A DNA stretch of 64,000 nt. Origin: Gonatopus flavifemur. Its lineage: Eukaryota; Arthropoda; Insecta; Hymenoptera; Dryinidae. Every line of letters starts with the position of its first letter. Positions within the stretch are counted from its first letter, which is position 1. Positions 22,893-35,464 of the stretch are shown here, piece by piece. A program made the translations under genes and the position numbers. The stretch is taken from the NCBI GenBank assembly GCA_018340375.1, contig JAFFJZ010000001.1, positions 58,148,001 to 58,212,000 of the forward strand. Reading direction: 5' to 3'. Below the pieces are notes generated by a model. The model was not told the DNA's origin and made no database searches. It was given only the letters and a program-made list of their open reading frames with translations.

Positions 22893-23125
22893 TTCATGTC
22901 TCTGATGGAAGTTGAGAGGACGAAACAGGCCTGAAATCTGTGCGATCAACCGCACAGGAATCCCGTTATATAGTTGCAGACTGGTTCGACTTAAAACCTC
23001 TGCTTCGTAAATAAATAAGATGATAATAAATTATTTCCCAGTCCCATCGGTCGTCGGAGTGGTTGTACGGTGGAATAGAGGCAGTTTTGTGCGAGTCACA
23101 CGATCGCGTTACGTTATAGGGAAGA

Positions 23126-23145
23126 TATAAAAACCCAAAGGTACG
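23126..23145 (+). promoter_or_regulatory. TATA-like element followed by donor-like site
   Basis: GATATAAAAACCC at about 23124-23136 lies downstream of a GC-richer stretch (23040-23120), and AAAG|GTACGT follows within 15 bp. The donor-like site is too close to the TATA to be a first exon from that TATA, so one of the two matches is probably coincidental. Confidence 0.15.
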
Positions 23146-23254
23146 TAATAAGCGTCGAAAATAGTTTGGACTAGTTTCTTTTATTGTTTCTTTTTATTGC
23201 GGTCCCTGGGGAATAAAAAGAAATTGCATTCTTTGCGCACATATTTCCCTCTCA

Positions 23255-23275
23255 GTTGGTTGGTTGGTTGGTTAG
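23255..23275 (+). repeat. (GGTT)n microsatellite
   Basis: About five TTGG tetranucleotide units lie in a row, followed by diverged units (GTTAGTCGG). Confidence 0.85.
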
Positions 23276-26200
23276 TCGGTTCGTCCTTCCTTCCCTGGAC
23301 TGTGAAAGGTCGACTGTAAATTATGGAGATTGATGTTCCGAAAATCAAAGCTGAATCTTCTCAAAGCCGCTTGCTCCTTCGCATCGGCATATATATCTGA
23401 CGCAAAAGGAAAGGGGCAATAGAAGAAAAAGAAGACAAAGGAGGATGAGGAGAAGAGTTAAGAGAGGCATAAGAGTGTCGGAAGATCCTTCACAAAGAAA
23501 TCGTCTCGACACCTCGCCAAGGATTAGCGTTTACGTGTCACCTAACCCTGACCGTTTTACTCCGCCAGTATATGACCAATATTTCGTGCAAGAATGAGAT
23601 TCAACTTTGATACAACCGATGGCATACGCGTATCTCTTGTATCTCTTGAGAAATGCTCTGTATAAGAGATATAAAGGTTTTTGTCCTTCTATTCATCTAT
23701 CGTTTACAGTTCGTTCGACCTCGGCATTGCCGTCGTATCCTTGAAAACCATAACAGAATGATTCGCACGGTCCGAACTGGTAATCAAAGATACGCAAGAT
23801 CATTGTGCTCGATCGAAATAAAATACCTATGCTAGCCATACTTTTTTCTTTCTCTCTCTTTCGCTCCTTCCTTTTCGACAAATTATATAAATCGCGGGTG
23901 GTGAATTTTAAGAAGAAAGAATACCATTCCATATACAACGAAGCGGGAGGAGGAAGAATTTTTTGAACCACATAATAGTTTATCAGGGTTACAATGTATA
24001 ACTTTCTTACATTACGCAATGTAATGAAATTAATGGCATATCAAATGCTGTGAATTGAGCTGCCAGATGAGTGGTAATGATAGTTCATTGATCGTCAATT
24101 ATGGGGAATTCTGATATGATTCATGGCTCTAAATTTGTACATGACAAAATAATATTGCGTATTGTAAGTAGTTTGGAATTTTGTATAATCAAGATACAAT
24201 GATCAGGATATGTGCATTCAGGTGTGAATTATCCGCATATCGGTTCGAGTACAACAATGCATTTGTTACCATATTGCTGATTTTTTTTTACCATTCTTGC
24301 CGATCAGTCGGATAATATGGAATCTAAGTTCAGACATCTTAAGAATCGAGAGAAATATTGTTTTCTCTCGAGTAAATCAGGGATGAAAACAGTTACGATA
24401 GCGCTACGATGATGTATTCATTCATTCTCAATTACATAGAGAAAAAATCCTTCATCTATATGCAGATCTAAGATAGAACGGTGCGTTGTTGGTAATATTA
24501 GTTACAGATTCATGCCTCCGGCGATCATTCTACACACCTAGATGGATGAACTGTTATAAGAGCTTTTACTCATTAAATTGATGAATGAATTCAGAAAATA
24601 TTTTATCGAATCTTCGAAATGATGAACGAACACGATGAACGGAATTTTGCAAGATATCGAAAGATTGGAACATACCACTCGCAATGATTCTAATGATATA
24701 ACAGTAAGAACGAATCGTATGAGAAATACATTCAACGAGAACGTGCGTCGAGTATGTTTCCATTACCGAAGCACCATAAATTTATAAGCATGGAATTGTA
24801 ATACCTTGGATAATTAAGTCAACAGTATGTTGGTTTTCCCACAAAAATCATCGGCTAACTGTAAAACAGTGGGCAAACGATCAACACAAGTGCACTCGCA
24901 TGTATACACGTACTCGCGTGCCCGAGGCCAAAGGCGTAACTCACCCACTCCTACCGTCCACTAATGGAATTGCCTGTTCGAGTTTACAGAAACCCATAAC
25001 TGGGGTTTGTCCTAAGAACACAGGGCGTGCGAACGTGGCCGGCCGTTCATATGTTTTTGTGTTCGTGAATTTGCTTCTTCGCGGCCGGTATTATATACAT
25101 ATATTCATGCGCATGACCACATGCTCATACAGAAAACACGCGTGTAGATGCACGCGAAGGTGCCAAGATGCAGGTGGAAATTATCATTGCCAAAGGCGAA
25201 TGACGATCTTCTCTGAGATCTCCTATCTTTCCAACAATGTTTCCAACGTTGAATCTCGTAGGATGATGAAGAATTGGATCTACTTTTACGTCGCGTGAAA
25301 TACCAAAATTAAAAGAATTCCAGGAAGAGTTTATAAATATTTGCTCTTTAGAATACATTATCGCTGGGATGGTTATAATTAAACTTTCATTAGCCAACGG
25401 CGTAACAGTCTAATAAATTAGAACGTCGTTCAAGTCTTTCCTCGAGCCGCGCACCAAGTTGCAAATCATAACGGTTCTGATGTCAGCGTATATCGTATAA
25501 TTAGGAAGTTCAGAAGAAGACTGCCGTGTCTGACAATTGATTAAACATTTCATGTAACGCTCTACCTTTTCCACATGTATGTACCATATAAGAGTTCACT
25601 TAGAATACACAACTGTGGACATTTACACATCCGGCCTAGCGGTACGACGAGAAAATACCTTGGTACAATGGGTGATCGTACAAGTTCTTCGAAAGAGCTC
25701 ACCACGAGATGCAGCACGTATATAAAACCCAGGATGACTAATGGTGTCGGCTCACTTAGAAAATCAAGGGTGCCTTCCTCCTCGCTGTCTTCCTTTTCAT
25801 AGTTAGTTGTCCATAACAGCAATAAACGCGCTATGATTTTTATGACTTCATAGTGAATAATCTACTCATAAATGTTACGTTATCGTTTCTCTGATTGACT
25901 TTATATCTGGCATTTTAAATTACGCGTATCATTCCAGAGGATTCGTAATGTTTTGTTACAGAATTAATTTTCATGATATATTTTATTGATTCAAAATACG
26001 CGGAGGAGGTAATTCAACTGCAAACAGACAAAGCGATTTTTGAGTCATTTCTAGAGATGAATATTTATGATGCATGACAACGACTCAAATATCAGTTACA
26101 TGTTATCTAGTAGTCATTTGAAAACAACATCAATCTCTTGAACGTTCAGCCAGAAATGGTTTGCGTTGGTATCAAATCGAGGAACTGGTATACAAGTTAA

Positions 26201-27130
26201 GGGAATGTTGTTCCTTAATCATCATCGCGGTGGTTTCATAGGAAAATAACGATAAAGAAACGTGTTGAGAGCCCAACAATAGAAGTAATTCGCGGTTTCC
26301 ACTCTGGATCATTTCTGGCTTGGTGTCGGCGTTTGTTACTCGTTTATAATGTTCGTTCTATATAATCAGAACAGAGGAAGGAGAACTAAGTGAAGAAACA
26401 CAACACGTAATACCGTGGGAGTCGGACGGTTGTTTCACGGTTTCTTGTTCGTGAAACAGTGATACGATATTATAATAGAACTACTTTCGTCGTTCTCTTC
26501 CTCCTTTTCCTCAGCTTGTAAACACGATGAGGCTGCGTCTTCTCCGACTCCTATTCTTATGATAGATCTCACAATATATAGATCGCGGTCATTTGTTCGG
26601 CACGATCGATTCTTGTCTGGTACTGTTGCTGCGTTCATTCCATCGGCAACGAGAGGAGAGTTATGCAACGATAAATATGATAAATCGGCAAGACGAACGT
26701 CGAGATCTCGAAACGAATATATTTCACTTCACCATCAAAATCGTATCAAAATTTCGAAAGGTACGATGCGATAGATCTAAGATAACTCGACTAATTTCCC
26801 TCTCTATTGAATTATTCGATTCATATAATCGCTCATTTCAGAAATCAATTTCGAATAACAACAGTCTGTAAACAGGTGCATTATTTCAACTGTTCGATCG
26901 ATGAAGAGGTTTCCTGAATTCGAGAATAATAATTCTCTTCTCATGATGCGGAATGTTTTCTCAGATGTGCAATGTGAACCGGTCAGAAGAACGAAGAGTC
27001 AAAGACCATGTTGGATGAATACCCTGTGGGCATTCACGCTATTGAAGGAATGAATCATTCTGTAACGTGATTTCTTTCTGCCGATTGGCCCCACTTCTAA
27101 CAGCAAGTTCATGCGTAGACTCGATGGTTT
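23276..27130. other. Stretch with scattered open frames, no gene supported
   Basis: A 132-codon ATG frame on the plus strand (24900-25298) includes a Cys/Arg-rich patch around residues 80-97 but no recognised family. Overlapping plus and minus frames at 25562-25822 surround TATATAAAACCC near 25711. A GA/TC-rich segment lies at 26500-26530. None has start, splice and composition support together. Confidence 0.35.
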
Positions 27131-27141
27131 CCTCTTATTTA

Positions 27142-27165
27142 TGAGGTCAAAGGATCTTGACCTCA
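27142..27165. promoter_or_regulatory. Nuclear-receptor-like inverted repeat
   Basis: TGAGGTCA (27142-27149) and TGACCTCA (27158-27165) are perfect inverted repeats separated by 8 nt. AGGTCA is the canonical nuclear-receptor half-site. The left half also reads AGGTCAAAGGATC, an imperfect direct repeat with 1-nt spacing. It lies 7 bp upstream of a TATA-like element. Confidence 0.4.
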
Positions 27166-27172
27166 GAATTGT

Positions 27173-27180
27173 TATATAAA
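27173..27180 (+). promoter_or_regulatory. TATA box candidate
   Basis: TATATAAA is followed by G. Initiation would be expected near 27203. No downstream exon can be identified, so it is supported only by the motif and the adjacent inverted half-sites. Confidence 0.25.
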
Positions 27181-30100
27181 GTTCAGGAAATAGAGTACAA
27201 TTGAAATTTCAATAAGATCCATGCGTTGTCGATTTCAAAAATTTGAATACGAAAAATTGCAGAAGAGGATTTCGTGTTGGCAAAAATCAGTCCATGCTTC
27301 TTCACAGCTTCTTTGGAAATCAATGAATATTTACGAAATTTCTAATTGTTGTGAAATCATGAAAATAATTTAGATCAGCAGAGATCGCCGTGAAATTTCA
27401 TTTTGCGAATACAATTGAATAGGATCATCCTTTTTGCATGTAATTTCTCATGACATAATTCATCTCAATTACTCTTTCCACGCTAAAACGGTTGCGCAAA
27501 ATTCGCCCGCCTCGAGGAACTCCATTTTTCCCAGTACTCCTTCCCGAGTCTTCATCATCTCTTTCCACTTTTATCCATTCAATATTTTCCAATTCTCCGA
27601 CAATAATTTCCTAGATCGAGGATGTATCTGAATTCATGATCGCAACAACCGGCCTTGTTTGTGCTCATAATTTGACTCAAATCATTGAATATCTCGAATC
27701 TTATGATTCAATGAGCACAATGATGTAGCATTTTCAAGTAACGTTCATTCTGAATTGTGATGTAGAATTATTCCCTATCATTAATGCGTCTAATGAAAAT
27801 GGAACAATGATGATAAAGTTGTTTGAAGCGTAACCAAAATTATTTTTTATCCAGGAATGTTTCAGATGAGTGAACTTTAACTCCGAGGAAACTACAATTG
27901 TCCAACGTTTTGTATACATTTTGTAACGATACTTATCATCATTGGATAATTCGCCTTTGTTTCCAGATAGATCGATAACTATAGAGGTAATCACACGAAC
28001 CAACAAGGAGATTTATGAATCTGAAATTATTTACATTATCTCACATCGTTGTACTATCAATCAAGAATTGCAACTTGTGTTTTGAATTAAATGTAGGTAT
28101 TGTGTTCACCTCTTTGCTCGAAAGATTTTGAATTCAATGAAAACGAGGCAGAAGGGTGCGACACAAATTCGTAAATTCAAGTCAAAACAGGACCCAATTA
28201 TCAAGTTATTCTAATAGAAGATAGGAATTCGGAACTACGTTTTCTCCTTGTTTTGAATTATTCAACGATAAGCATCGCCCTATTTCGGAGATTTTTTCCA
28301 AGTTGACATCTACTCTGACACATTATAGGACATCCAAGAGAAACTTTTCACATACTAATGTATTTTTCAATACATTTCAATGCTCGTGAATAAACTCAAC
28401 ACACTCGAATATGTAAAGAATCTTTTCTCCCTCTTCAATCCCTTGGAATTATAAATACGAGATAAGAAATCTTCAAATTATTGCTCAACGTTACAATTAG
28501 GTCACATAAAATCGTAGATCAACTTTATACAATTGTCAGTCGATTTTAATTATTAGAATTAAACGATACGTACATGATACGTAATGTAAGTATAATAAGT
28601 ATTAGGAATGAATCATAATTAGACCGATAAAGTGAATTCAAATGTCAGATCAGTTTCAAAGATTATTCGTTGAATCTGTTTTTTTTCGATATACCGATGA
28701 TTTTAGATTTAACAGAGTACAAAGCTATCATTAATTATCGATCCTCTTGACTCTCTTACGGAATCTTTCCGTTCGGGAATACCTCGTTTTTTAACCTCGA
28801 CGATTCAATATCTCCTTTGCATAAAATACAGAATCGGAGAAAAAGAATGCCAAACGGGCTTGGCTGCTCGTCTTGCATTTATTTTATATTGTCCACACCC
28901 ACATTTGATTTTTCGATTAAATATCTCTGGTTTTGATTCCGATTCTGGGATCGAAATTGAAAAAGTACTTGAGAATGAAAAGGAAAGAGAATCGAAGATT
29001 AGAGGGGCGATTAAAGGGCATCAACCTCTTCGATCTGGCCGATCTGTCTTTCGAATGCTTAGGTGTGTACCGGCCGATCGTGGACCGTGAATATATAAAT
29101 ATATGCACACACATACGTTGTCAATTCACATCGATCGTCGTCGTTCTGGTCTTTGTGTATGTTGCGCGTTTCGTTTTGCGGTCATCGATGGAATAACCAG
29201 CTCGCAGCTGCTGTTACGACGACTCTGTGTCCAACAATCGCGTCGTATACGCGATCAGCAACGAACCAACGACGCCTTATTCTGCGGTGAGGCGACATCG
29301 AAGATTGTCGACCACACACGTACTCTCCCTTTCCACTGGCGTGAAATCAAATCTCCAAAGAACACGTTCATTCGAATGAGATTCCAGGGTGAGCCATTCT
29401 CACAAACGATCGTACCTATCTTAAAAAATTCCTATCAAAGAATAAATAATATACCCTTGTAATAACAGTATAACGTTCAATTTTGTTATTACGGACGTAA
29501 CAAACTGAGGATATTGTATTAAACGTCTCATACGTGTGTACGTACGCCATACGCTCCTTCCTCCACGAGAAAAATCGAAAACAAAAAAGAAAAGGTGTTT
29601 GCGATGAATTCGTTTGATACGTTCGTACTGTAATGGATAACGACACGGTTTTTCATGTCCGAGATGCTCATGATTATGAATTACGTTACTAGTTTACGTC
29701 GTTAATTACAAGAGGAACATTAATCGTACTCCTGTCGCGTCATATTATACTCACAATTGTCGTAAGAGCTGAAAGACAACTTTTACTACCATGAGGATGA
29801 ATACGAAGAAAGTATGCGGTTCGTTTTTCATGAAAGTAAACGCAACAACTGACAATGACAACCCTGTTCTATGCTCGTGTACACGCTGATGCTTGTTACA
29901 TGCACATCTGTACATTAAATTTCAAAGACCCTAAGACACGGGGAAAATTGTAAGAAGACAATCCAGGAACTTTTCGAGAATCTCGCCTTGTCAAAGTAGT
30001 TCTTCGAGATATTATGCTACAACTTTCCCGATATCACTTCCTGGTTCTTCACGTTACAATACTTGCCGAATTGCTTTGAATGTTATTACTTGATTTCGCA

Positions 30101-31880
30101 CTGATTTTGATTTGTGGGTTGAGGGCTTAGAATATAGTTGCAGAAAATTATATCGAATATCGATATAGAAGTTGAAGGAATACGGGAAGAGAGACTGTTA
30201 GGGAATAAAAACAGTCGAAAAAGTGCCTTTGTTTTCGAATCATTAGGTTGGAGAGTATTGTAAAGTGAAGGGTACCCTTCATTTTCATCATATTGCAAGT
30301 AAAATCAACTGAGTTGGCAAATTGTTGACTTCCTCACCGGTAAACAAGTTCACTTATTACTGTGGTGAACGTAACTACACTCACTCATCATTATATAACC
30401 ATTACACTGAATGATGATATCAATGTTTCTGGGAAGATCAATCGGAAGTGACCAGTCTGACAACACTGAAGATAATGTTATTACTTTTTTGTCTGTACAC
30501 CATACTTTGTTAGATACATTCAAGTGTCCAGTCGTCGCAATAATTGAGCAATAATTGAACTTGATGAGTTGAACAACAACCGCGAAGTGAAGTTAACAAC
30601 AGGTGTTTTGAATAATGCTTGTAAATGGAAAGCAGTTGCGAAGCTTTTGTCGTGAAAGAGATTATCTTATCACAGGTCGATGTTATATTCATCTAATTTT
30701 ATGTAACAAATTCTCAAGGCATTATTCATTATCATAAAAATCTTTACTTCCTCTTTACTTACCCGCGAAGAGTAAAATTGAATACTTTTAACCTCTGGTC
30801 ACGGTTTAATATCGTTGTTGGTCTTTAATTTTTGTTTGGTCCCTGCCATGTTTGTTAGAGGATTTCGAAGATAAAAACCCATTCCACATATTAGTATGTA
30901 CAAGACATATAAATTCAAAGATTGATACCAGATTTTATGAACAATGTTTGGAGGTTCAAACATTCTGAAACATGTTGTACGCGACACTATGTTGGAGATT
31001 CAAACCAGGTTTTATCGCTCATATATTTTTTATGGTCGTAAAACGACTTCTACCCCCAAAATCCTCAAAGAAGAATAACGATCACCAAGTGGAGATTAAT
31101 ATTTCACTTTGGATATCAATTTACATACACGAGGCCAAATTTTAATCCTGCGTTCAGCTTCAACAGTCTCAAGAGTCATCAAATTTCAGTATTGTAGAAT
31201 TATTCTCATAAAAAATGCCGATTTTGTTAAATTTCCGTACAGATTTCATCAAAACTCAGGGGTTAGAATTCGAGTATAGAAACTTGATGTAATTACATTC
31301 GTTTTGACGAATAATCGATTCGATTCGAATAACCAGTTGAGACTTTTAACCCGCGTGAAATTCATTGCCACAAAAAAAAAGTGGCAGTAATCTCTTTTCG
31401 CTAATGATGCCACTTCAAGAATATGACCTCCCCTAATAATTAGAAATCCTGATGAGTCATCGTCAATAAAGTGTAAAAACGACACGGAGAGTACAGGTAG
31501 GACACAGTTCATAACAACATCTGACGTTCGTTAGAGATTTTTGATGTAGCCATTCGGGTTACCCCAACGACTCGAGTTCATTCCGGATCGTCGTGAACAT
31601 TACTTCAAAGTACAACGATCGATCATGTATACCCACGCAGAATCATTATCCAACAATTTTCTCGTAATGATACTACCTTGTACGTAGTCGAATTTCACGC
31701 CTCGTTTATTCTCGTTATATCCCGAGTAGAGTTACAAGTACAATCGATTAATCTTTGCACAGATTTTCGATGGCAACGTGGATCTTTGGTAAACAACCTA
31801 ACACCCTTTTTTCTTTTTGACACGTCGATCAAGGTTTTTTGTTCGACGGACGATTCGACGATCAATGATTTAACGTATTA
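27181..31880. other. Stretch without a supported gene
   Basis: A small nested inverted repeat lies at 27658-27720 (TTGTGCTCAT opposite ATGAGCACAA, with ATTGAAT/ATTCAAT inside). A GC-richer patch at about 28960-29400 has overlapping plus frames of up to 119 codons (29103-29462) and TTCTGCG|GTGAGG near 29286, which could be a 5' splice site. No family is recognised. The rest is AT-rich. Confidence 0.35.
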
Positions 31881-31909
31881 GCTGATGCTGCTGCTGTTGC
31901 TGCTCCTCA
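31881..31909 (+). repeat. CTG-type trinucleotide repeat
   Basis: Imperfect GCTGATGCTGCTGCTG followed by TTGCTGCTCC. It is read as poly-Gln on the minus strand and poly-Leu on the plus strand in short frames, which does not by itself imply coding. Confidence 0.8.
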
Positions 31910-31972
31910 AGGAAGTCAAGAAAGACACTTCTAATGGTCTGAGAGTGGATTCTCGAACGAATGAAAAGGAGA

Positions 31973-31994
31973 AAAGGAGGAGGAGGAGGAGGAT
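31973..31994 (+). repeat. GGA trinucleotide repeat
   Basis: About six GGA/AGG units embedded in a purine-rich plus strand (31965-32000). Confidence 0.8.
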
Positions 31995-32525
31995 GAAGAA
32001 CGAGATGAATTATGGAATAAATATCCTCAAGGACGCCGACTTGGTCCACGATTCTATACACCTTGGATTTTTTTTCTCAAACAACATCTCACAACGTAGG
32101 TTATGTTTTGTATTCTCCAACACTTTTCAGCGAGAAAACAAAATGGAAATCTTGAAATAAGTGTAATTATGTATGCAAAATGAAGGGGCACGCTTAACTC
32201 ACAAAGGAAAACATATAAGGCTCTACATACATGGCTACAACTTGTAGGATCTGTATGACGTCTCATATCTTTATTTTATTATCTACATAAAATGAAGAGT
32301 CAAGTATGCTCCGAAGTGTTCTTCACATTGCAAATTCATAAAATATTTTCTGTATTTCATATACAACATTCTTATGACAACATTCTTCCAAACAATCTTT
32401 TATACGTTTAATGATAATGGATCCCATGTATGAGATTTTATGTATTTGTTTTGATGACAATGTTGATTGTATTTTTTCAAATATATCAAATGAGAATTCC
32501 ATTTCAAAGCGAGGAATAAAAATAT

Positions 32526-32551
32526 AGAAGAAGAAGAAGTAGAAGTAGAAG
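32526..32551 (+). repeat. AGA/GTA trinucleotide repeat
   Basis: AGA units pass into GTAGAA units, giving a short purine-rich simple repeat. Confidence 0.8.
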
Positions 32552-33460
32552 TCAAAGGTGGTTCCGCGGACGGGTATCGGAATATTCGGAATTTTTCACA
32601 TCTTCTCTTCGATTGTACGTAGTATCGTAGTACTTTCTAGTAGATCGATCAATTCAGTCGAAGAAATCAGTTCATGTTCGATAAAGCATCGAGAGTTCTC
32701 ATTCGAATTGATGATATATTATTTGATTATACGGAGAGTTGAATAATCAAATAAGGTATATCGAATCATAGAAAATGAACTCGTATCGAGTAATAGTCTT
32801 CCAATTAGGAATTATGATCCATAGATCTGGTACATATTTTAAAATCTAGTAGCCCAGTAGCGATATATTGTACTCAGGTATCGAAACGATAATGACGAAA
32901 TCCTATAAACGAATGTCAATACTTTCACATCGAATCCTCAAAACGTTTGATATGGAACATACAAATGATGCATAATACAAAAACATTTCATTACAATGAT
33001 CATGTGATTGGATAATTTTATATAATCTAAATTGAATGAATATAGCTTCGAGTTGTCGAAAGTTGTTCCAGGAAAATTTCTTCATGTGGATCGTCGGTAT
33101 ACCTCCCCCGATGATCCCACACAATTGCATTCTTGTATTGATTCATCACGTAATTTCCAGTTGTCCGAGTTGCATTGAATCGTTGATACGGCTTCCCACA
33201 TCCAGTACAAAAGACAGCAAAGACAAACACCACTTACATTTGTTGTAACATACAAACTTTCACGAAATCATATTTCGCTTATTTTCTCAGACGCGAATCA
33301 ACTGATTTGTTGAAATAAGAAAACGCACTCATTACAGCGGAGGCAGTAAAATACACCTTCCCAACGCCCATATAATATTCTAGGTAAAATGTTGTTCTTT
33401 TTTCTTACGTGCACTTATGTTTGTGAGAGAATAAAAATATAATCACTCTGCGACATTGGA
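32552..33460. other. AT-rich stretch, nothing supported
   Basis: Only short overlapping frames (at most 75 codons) and no repeat of note. Confidence 0.4.
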
Positions 33461-33712
33461 ATGAAGTGGTTTAAACTGTTTCTTGTAATCATACCCTTGC
33501 ATGCCACTTGGGGCACGCGACTAGCAAGTGTGTGCGACGAAGAACAGCCCTACCAAGGTCGTTCACTGTCCAAGATTATCCTGTGGAATCCTCGATCATG
33601 CGCCTCTTGCAACTCAAAGCGTTCCAGAGCAAAACATCCTTCCCTTCACCTTTCTGTGCTGCGATTGCATCGGAGTCGACTGGTTAAGAACAAACAAGTA
33701 TGCCAGAAATAG
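33461..33712 (+). CDS. Possible small secreted protein or first exon
   Basis: The ATG frame of 83 codons begins with a signal-peptide-like segment: Met, two Lys and aromatic residues, then a hydrophobic core (LFLVII) up to about residue 18, followed by a polar stretch. The mature part has four Cys early (near residues 25, 47, 50 and 81) and is Ser/Arg-rich. A second frame on the same strand (33528-33758) overlaps and is also cysteine-containing, so an intron or a frameshift inside this segment is possible. CCAAG|GTCGTT near 33560 is only a weak donor match. No family is recognised. An AT-rich leader with AATAAAAATA precedes the start. Confidence 0.25.
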   Translation: MKWFKLFLVIIPLHATWGTRLASVCDEEQPYQGRSLSKIILWNPRSCASCNSKRSRAKHPSLHLSVLRLHRSRLVKNKQVCQK

Positions 33713-34152
33713 GACTTCGGTTTATGGAAAGATTTTTCACTTGTACGTCTTTCGTTGACATCCTCATAGTTGATATCTTGCACAAATACTTGAATTTCAG
33801 ATGGATAAATTCCCTTGTGTCATCAATTATATTTGAATTCTTCTCGATTTTAAATCGAACGAATCGTTATAAATTGTGTAGGTTATCGCTACGATCGTTC
33901 ACATTTGGATCTTCGACGGCAAACAAATTCGAGATGAGCTGGTTTCATAGTCTCTCATTTGTCATGTCTTATTATATAACCAAAGATTTCTATCAACAGA
34001 TCCATACACAATCTCACGTTCATCAAGAGAATGATGAATATATGACATACTCAAATGCATTATTATTTCAAAATACCTTTGATGAAACTTTTCGTATAGC
34101 GATTTGTACTTTGATAAGAAAAAGATGTATGGGGATGAGGTACGTGAGATAA
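33700..34152 (+). CDS. Longest open frame in the window, 150 codons, unassigned
   Basis: It starts at ATG and ends in TGA. The product has hydrophobic stretches near residues 15-30 and 38-50 and is otherwise Ser/Phe/Ile/Tyr-rich, as expected from AT-rich DNA. There is no recognised domain and no clear splice context. It overlaps the previous frame by 13 nt in a different register. In a 64-kb AT-rich window a chance open frame of this size is plausible, so I regard it as weak. Confidence 0.15.
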   Translation: MPEIGLRFMERFFTCTSFVDILIVDILHKYLNFRWINSLVSSIIFEFFSILNRTNRYKLCRLSLRSFTFGSSTANKFEMSWFHSLSFVMSYYITKDFYQQIHTQSHVHQENDEYMTYSNALLFQNTFDETFRIAICTLIRKRCMGMRYVR

Positions 34153-35198
34153 AGTTGAAGGATATCGTCAAACGAATAGTCATTAATTTCGAATGATATT
34201 ATCATTTGCGTTCCTTAATTATACACAGATGCAAATTATTCTAAATATTATTTTTCCTGAGAGAGAGAGAGAGAAAAAAAACAATGTATCCCTGCAAGAA
34301 GCTTTCATGTTCTGTGATTTTACAAGAACAACAAAGTTTTGAATTTATTGCCATTCTTTTAAATTGCAACATTTTTTGACTGAGTCGCATGTCAAATTGT
34401 GAGGGATCTCGGAATGTTCTCAGAAATCCATTGAATCATGGTACTGAGCTGATTCTTAAGCCTCCGGGGTACCGAGCATATTCACGAGTAAGAAAATGCA
34501 AGACAGAATGGTACACGTTGGTCTTGGGAACAAGAGGATGTATTGTTATGGAAATCATGAATTCACTCTGCTGACTCTCAACGTGGTGGCCCCAACTAGA
34601 GATGATGTCATAAATTTGACGACAAGGTACTCTTTTGGTCTCACATGGCTTTTAGTGTTATTTCGTACCCAGAAATGTACATACATTCGTACTTGTATTG
34701 CGTATACAATGTTATTCACAATGAAATATCAAGCGTAATAGCTGAACATTGTTATTTACGAGTAACACGATCGAATTCAAACGATTCGGTCTTGAGTTGA
34801 GGTTAATGATTTGAATACATTATCCTCGGATTCAGACAATCGTTTATGGAGTTGTTACGTTCAACGGGAATTGTATGGATATAAATAGCTGTATGAGTAA
34901 AAAATTGTCCCTTTGTAATTATTATGAATTCTGCATGCAGATTTACGACGTTTACGTCCCAGCGGGTGAGTATTCAAAATAAACATCCAGTACATTTTAA
35001 TCAGTGTTTCCCACCAAGCTTGTATTCGTGGGTTTGAACTTATTTGCATGATATTTGGTTTCAATCTTACATTCTGCATTGTAATTCTTCCGCGAGTTGT
35101 GAGTCAAATTTTACGTTAGATGCTGATTTAGACAGCATCTCTTACTCTTGACGGTAGTCAAGCGTTACAAGTTTTGTAGAATTCGAATGGAAACAACT
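34153..35198. other. AT-rich stretch with GA repeat, no gene
   Basis: A GA dinucleotide tract runs into an A run at 34258-34281. Otherwise there are only short frames (at most 80 codons) and no recognisable features. Confidence 0.4.
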
Positions 35199-35202
35199 TA
35201 AC

Positions 35203-35464
35203 CCACTGAGCATTTCCGTTAGAACCTCGTATTAATATTGCAGCAATATTGATGCGATCTTGGAAGTATCTGTTTTTCAATTTACAAATGCAATATTACA
35301 AAAGTAACTCACAGAAATATCGTTGGAATATCACTTGACAACGTAACATCGCTGTAATTTACTTGTAATTGAATTCTGTAATGCTTTTGTTGTAATTCTC
35401 ATGACAGGTACTTTCAAGATCGCTGCAATATTAATGCAAGGTTCTAACAGAAATGCTCAGTGGG
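35203..35464. mobile_element. MITE with CCCACTGAGCA ends
   Basis: Terminal inverted repeats: the left arm 35203-35274 and right arm 35404-35464 match at about 56 of 61 aligned positions. The left arm carries an extra 11 bp that duplicates an AATATTG-type word. The ends read CCCACTGAGCATTTC and its complement. TTAA precedes the left end (35199-35202) but the right flank reads AAGT, so a TTAA target duplication is not confirmed. The interior (35275-35403) is AT-rich and noncoding. Length and structure fit a nonautonomous DNA transposon; a TTAA-type (piggyBac-like) origin is only a suggestion. Confidence 0.8.

Noticed and set aside
22975..23000. GGTTCGACT as a tRNA B box
   Set aside because: No A box at the right distance and no cloverleaf arms pair around it.
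24900..25298. A 132-codon Cys/Arg-patch frame as a secreted peptide
   Set aside because: No signal peptide at its ATG, irregular cysteine spacing and no family recognised.
33700..34152. A 150-codon open frame as a confident gene
   Set aside because: It is the longest frame but AT-driven in composition, has no recognised domain and no promoter or splice support. I kept it only as a weak candidate.
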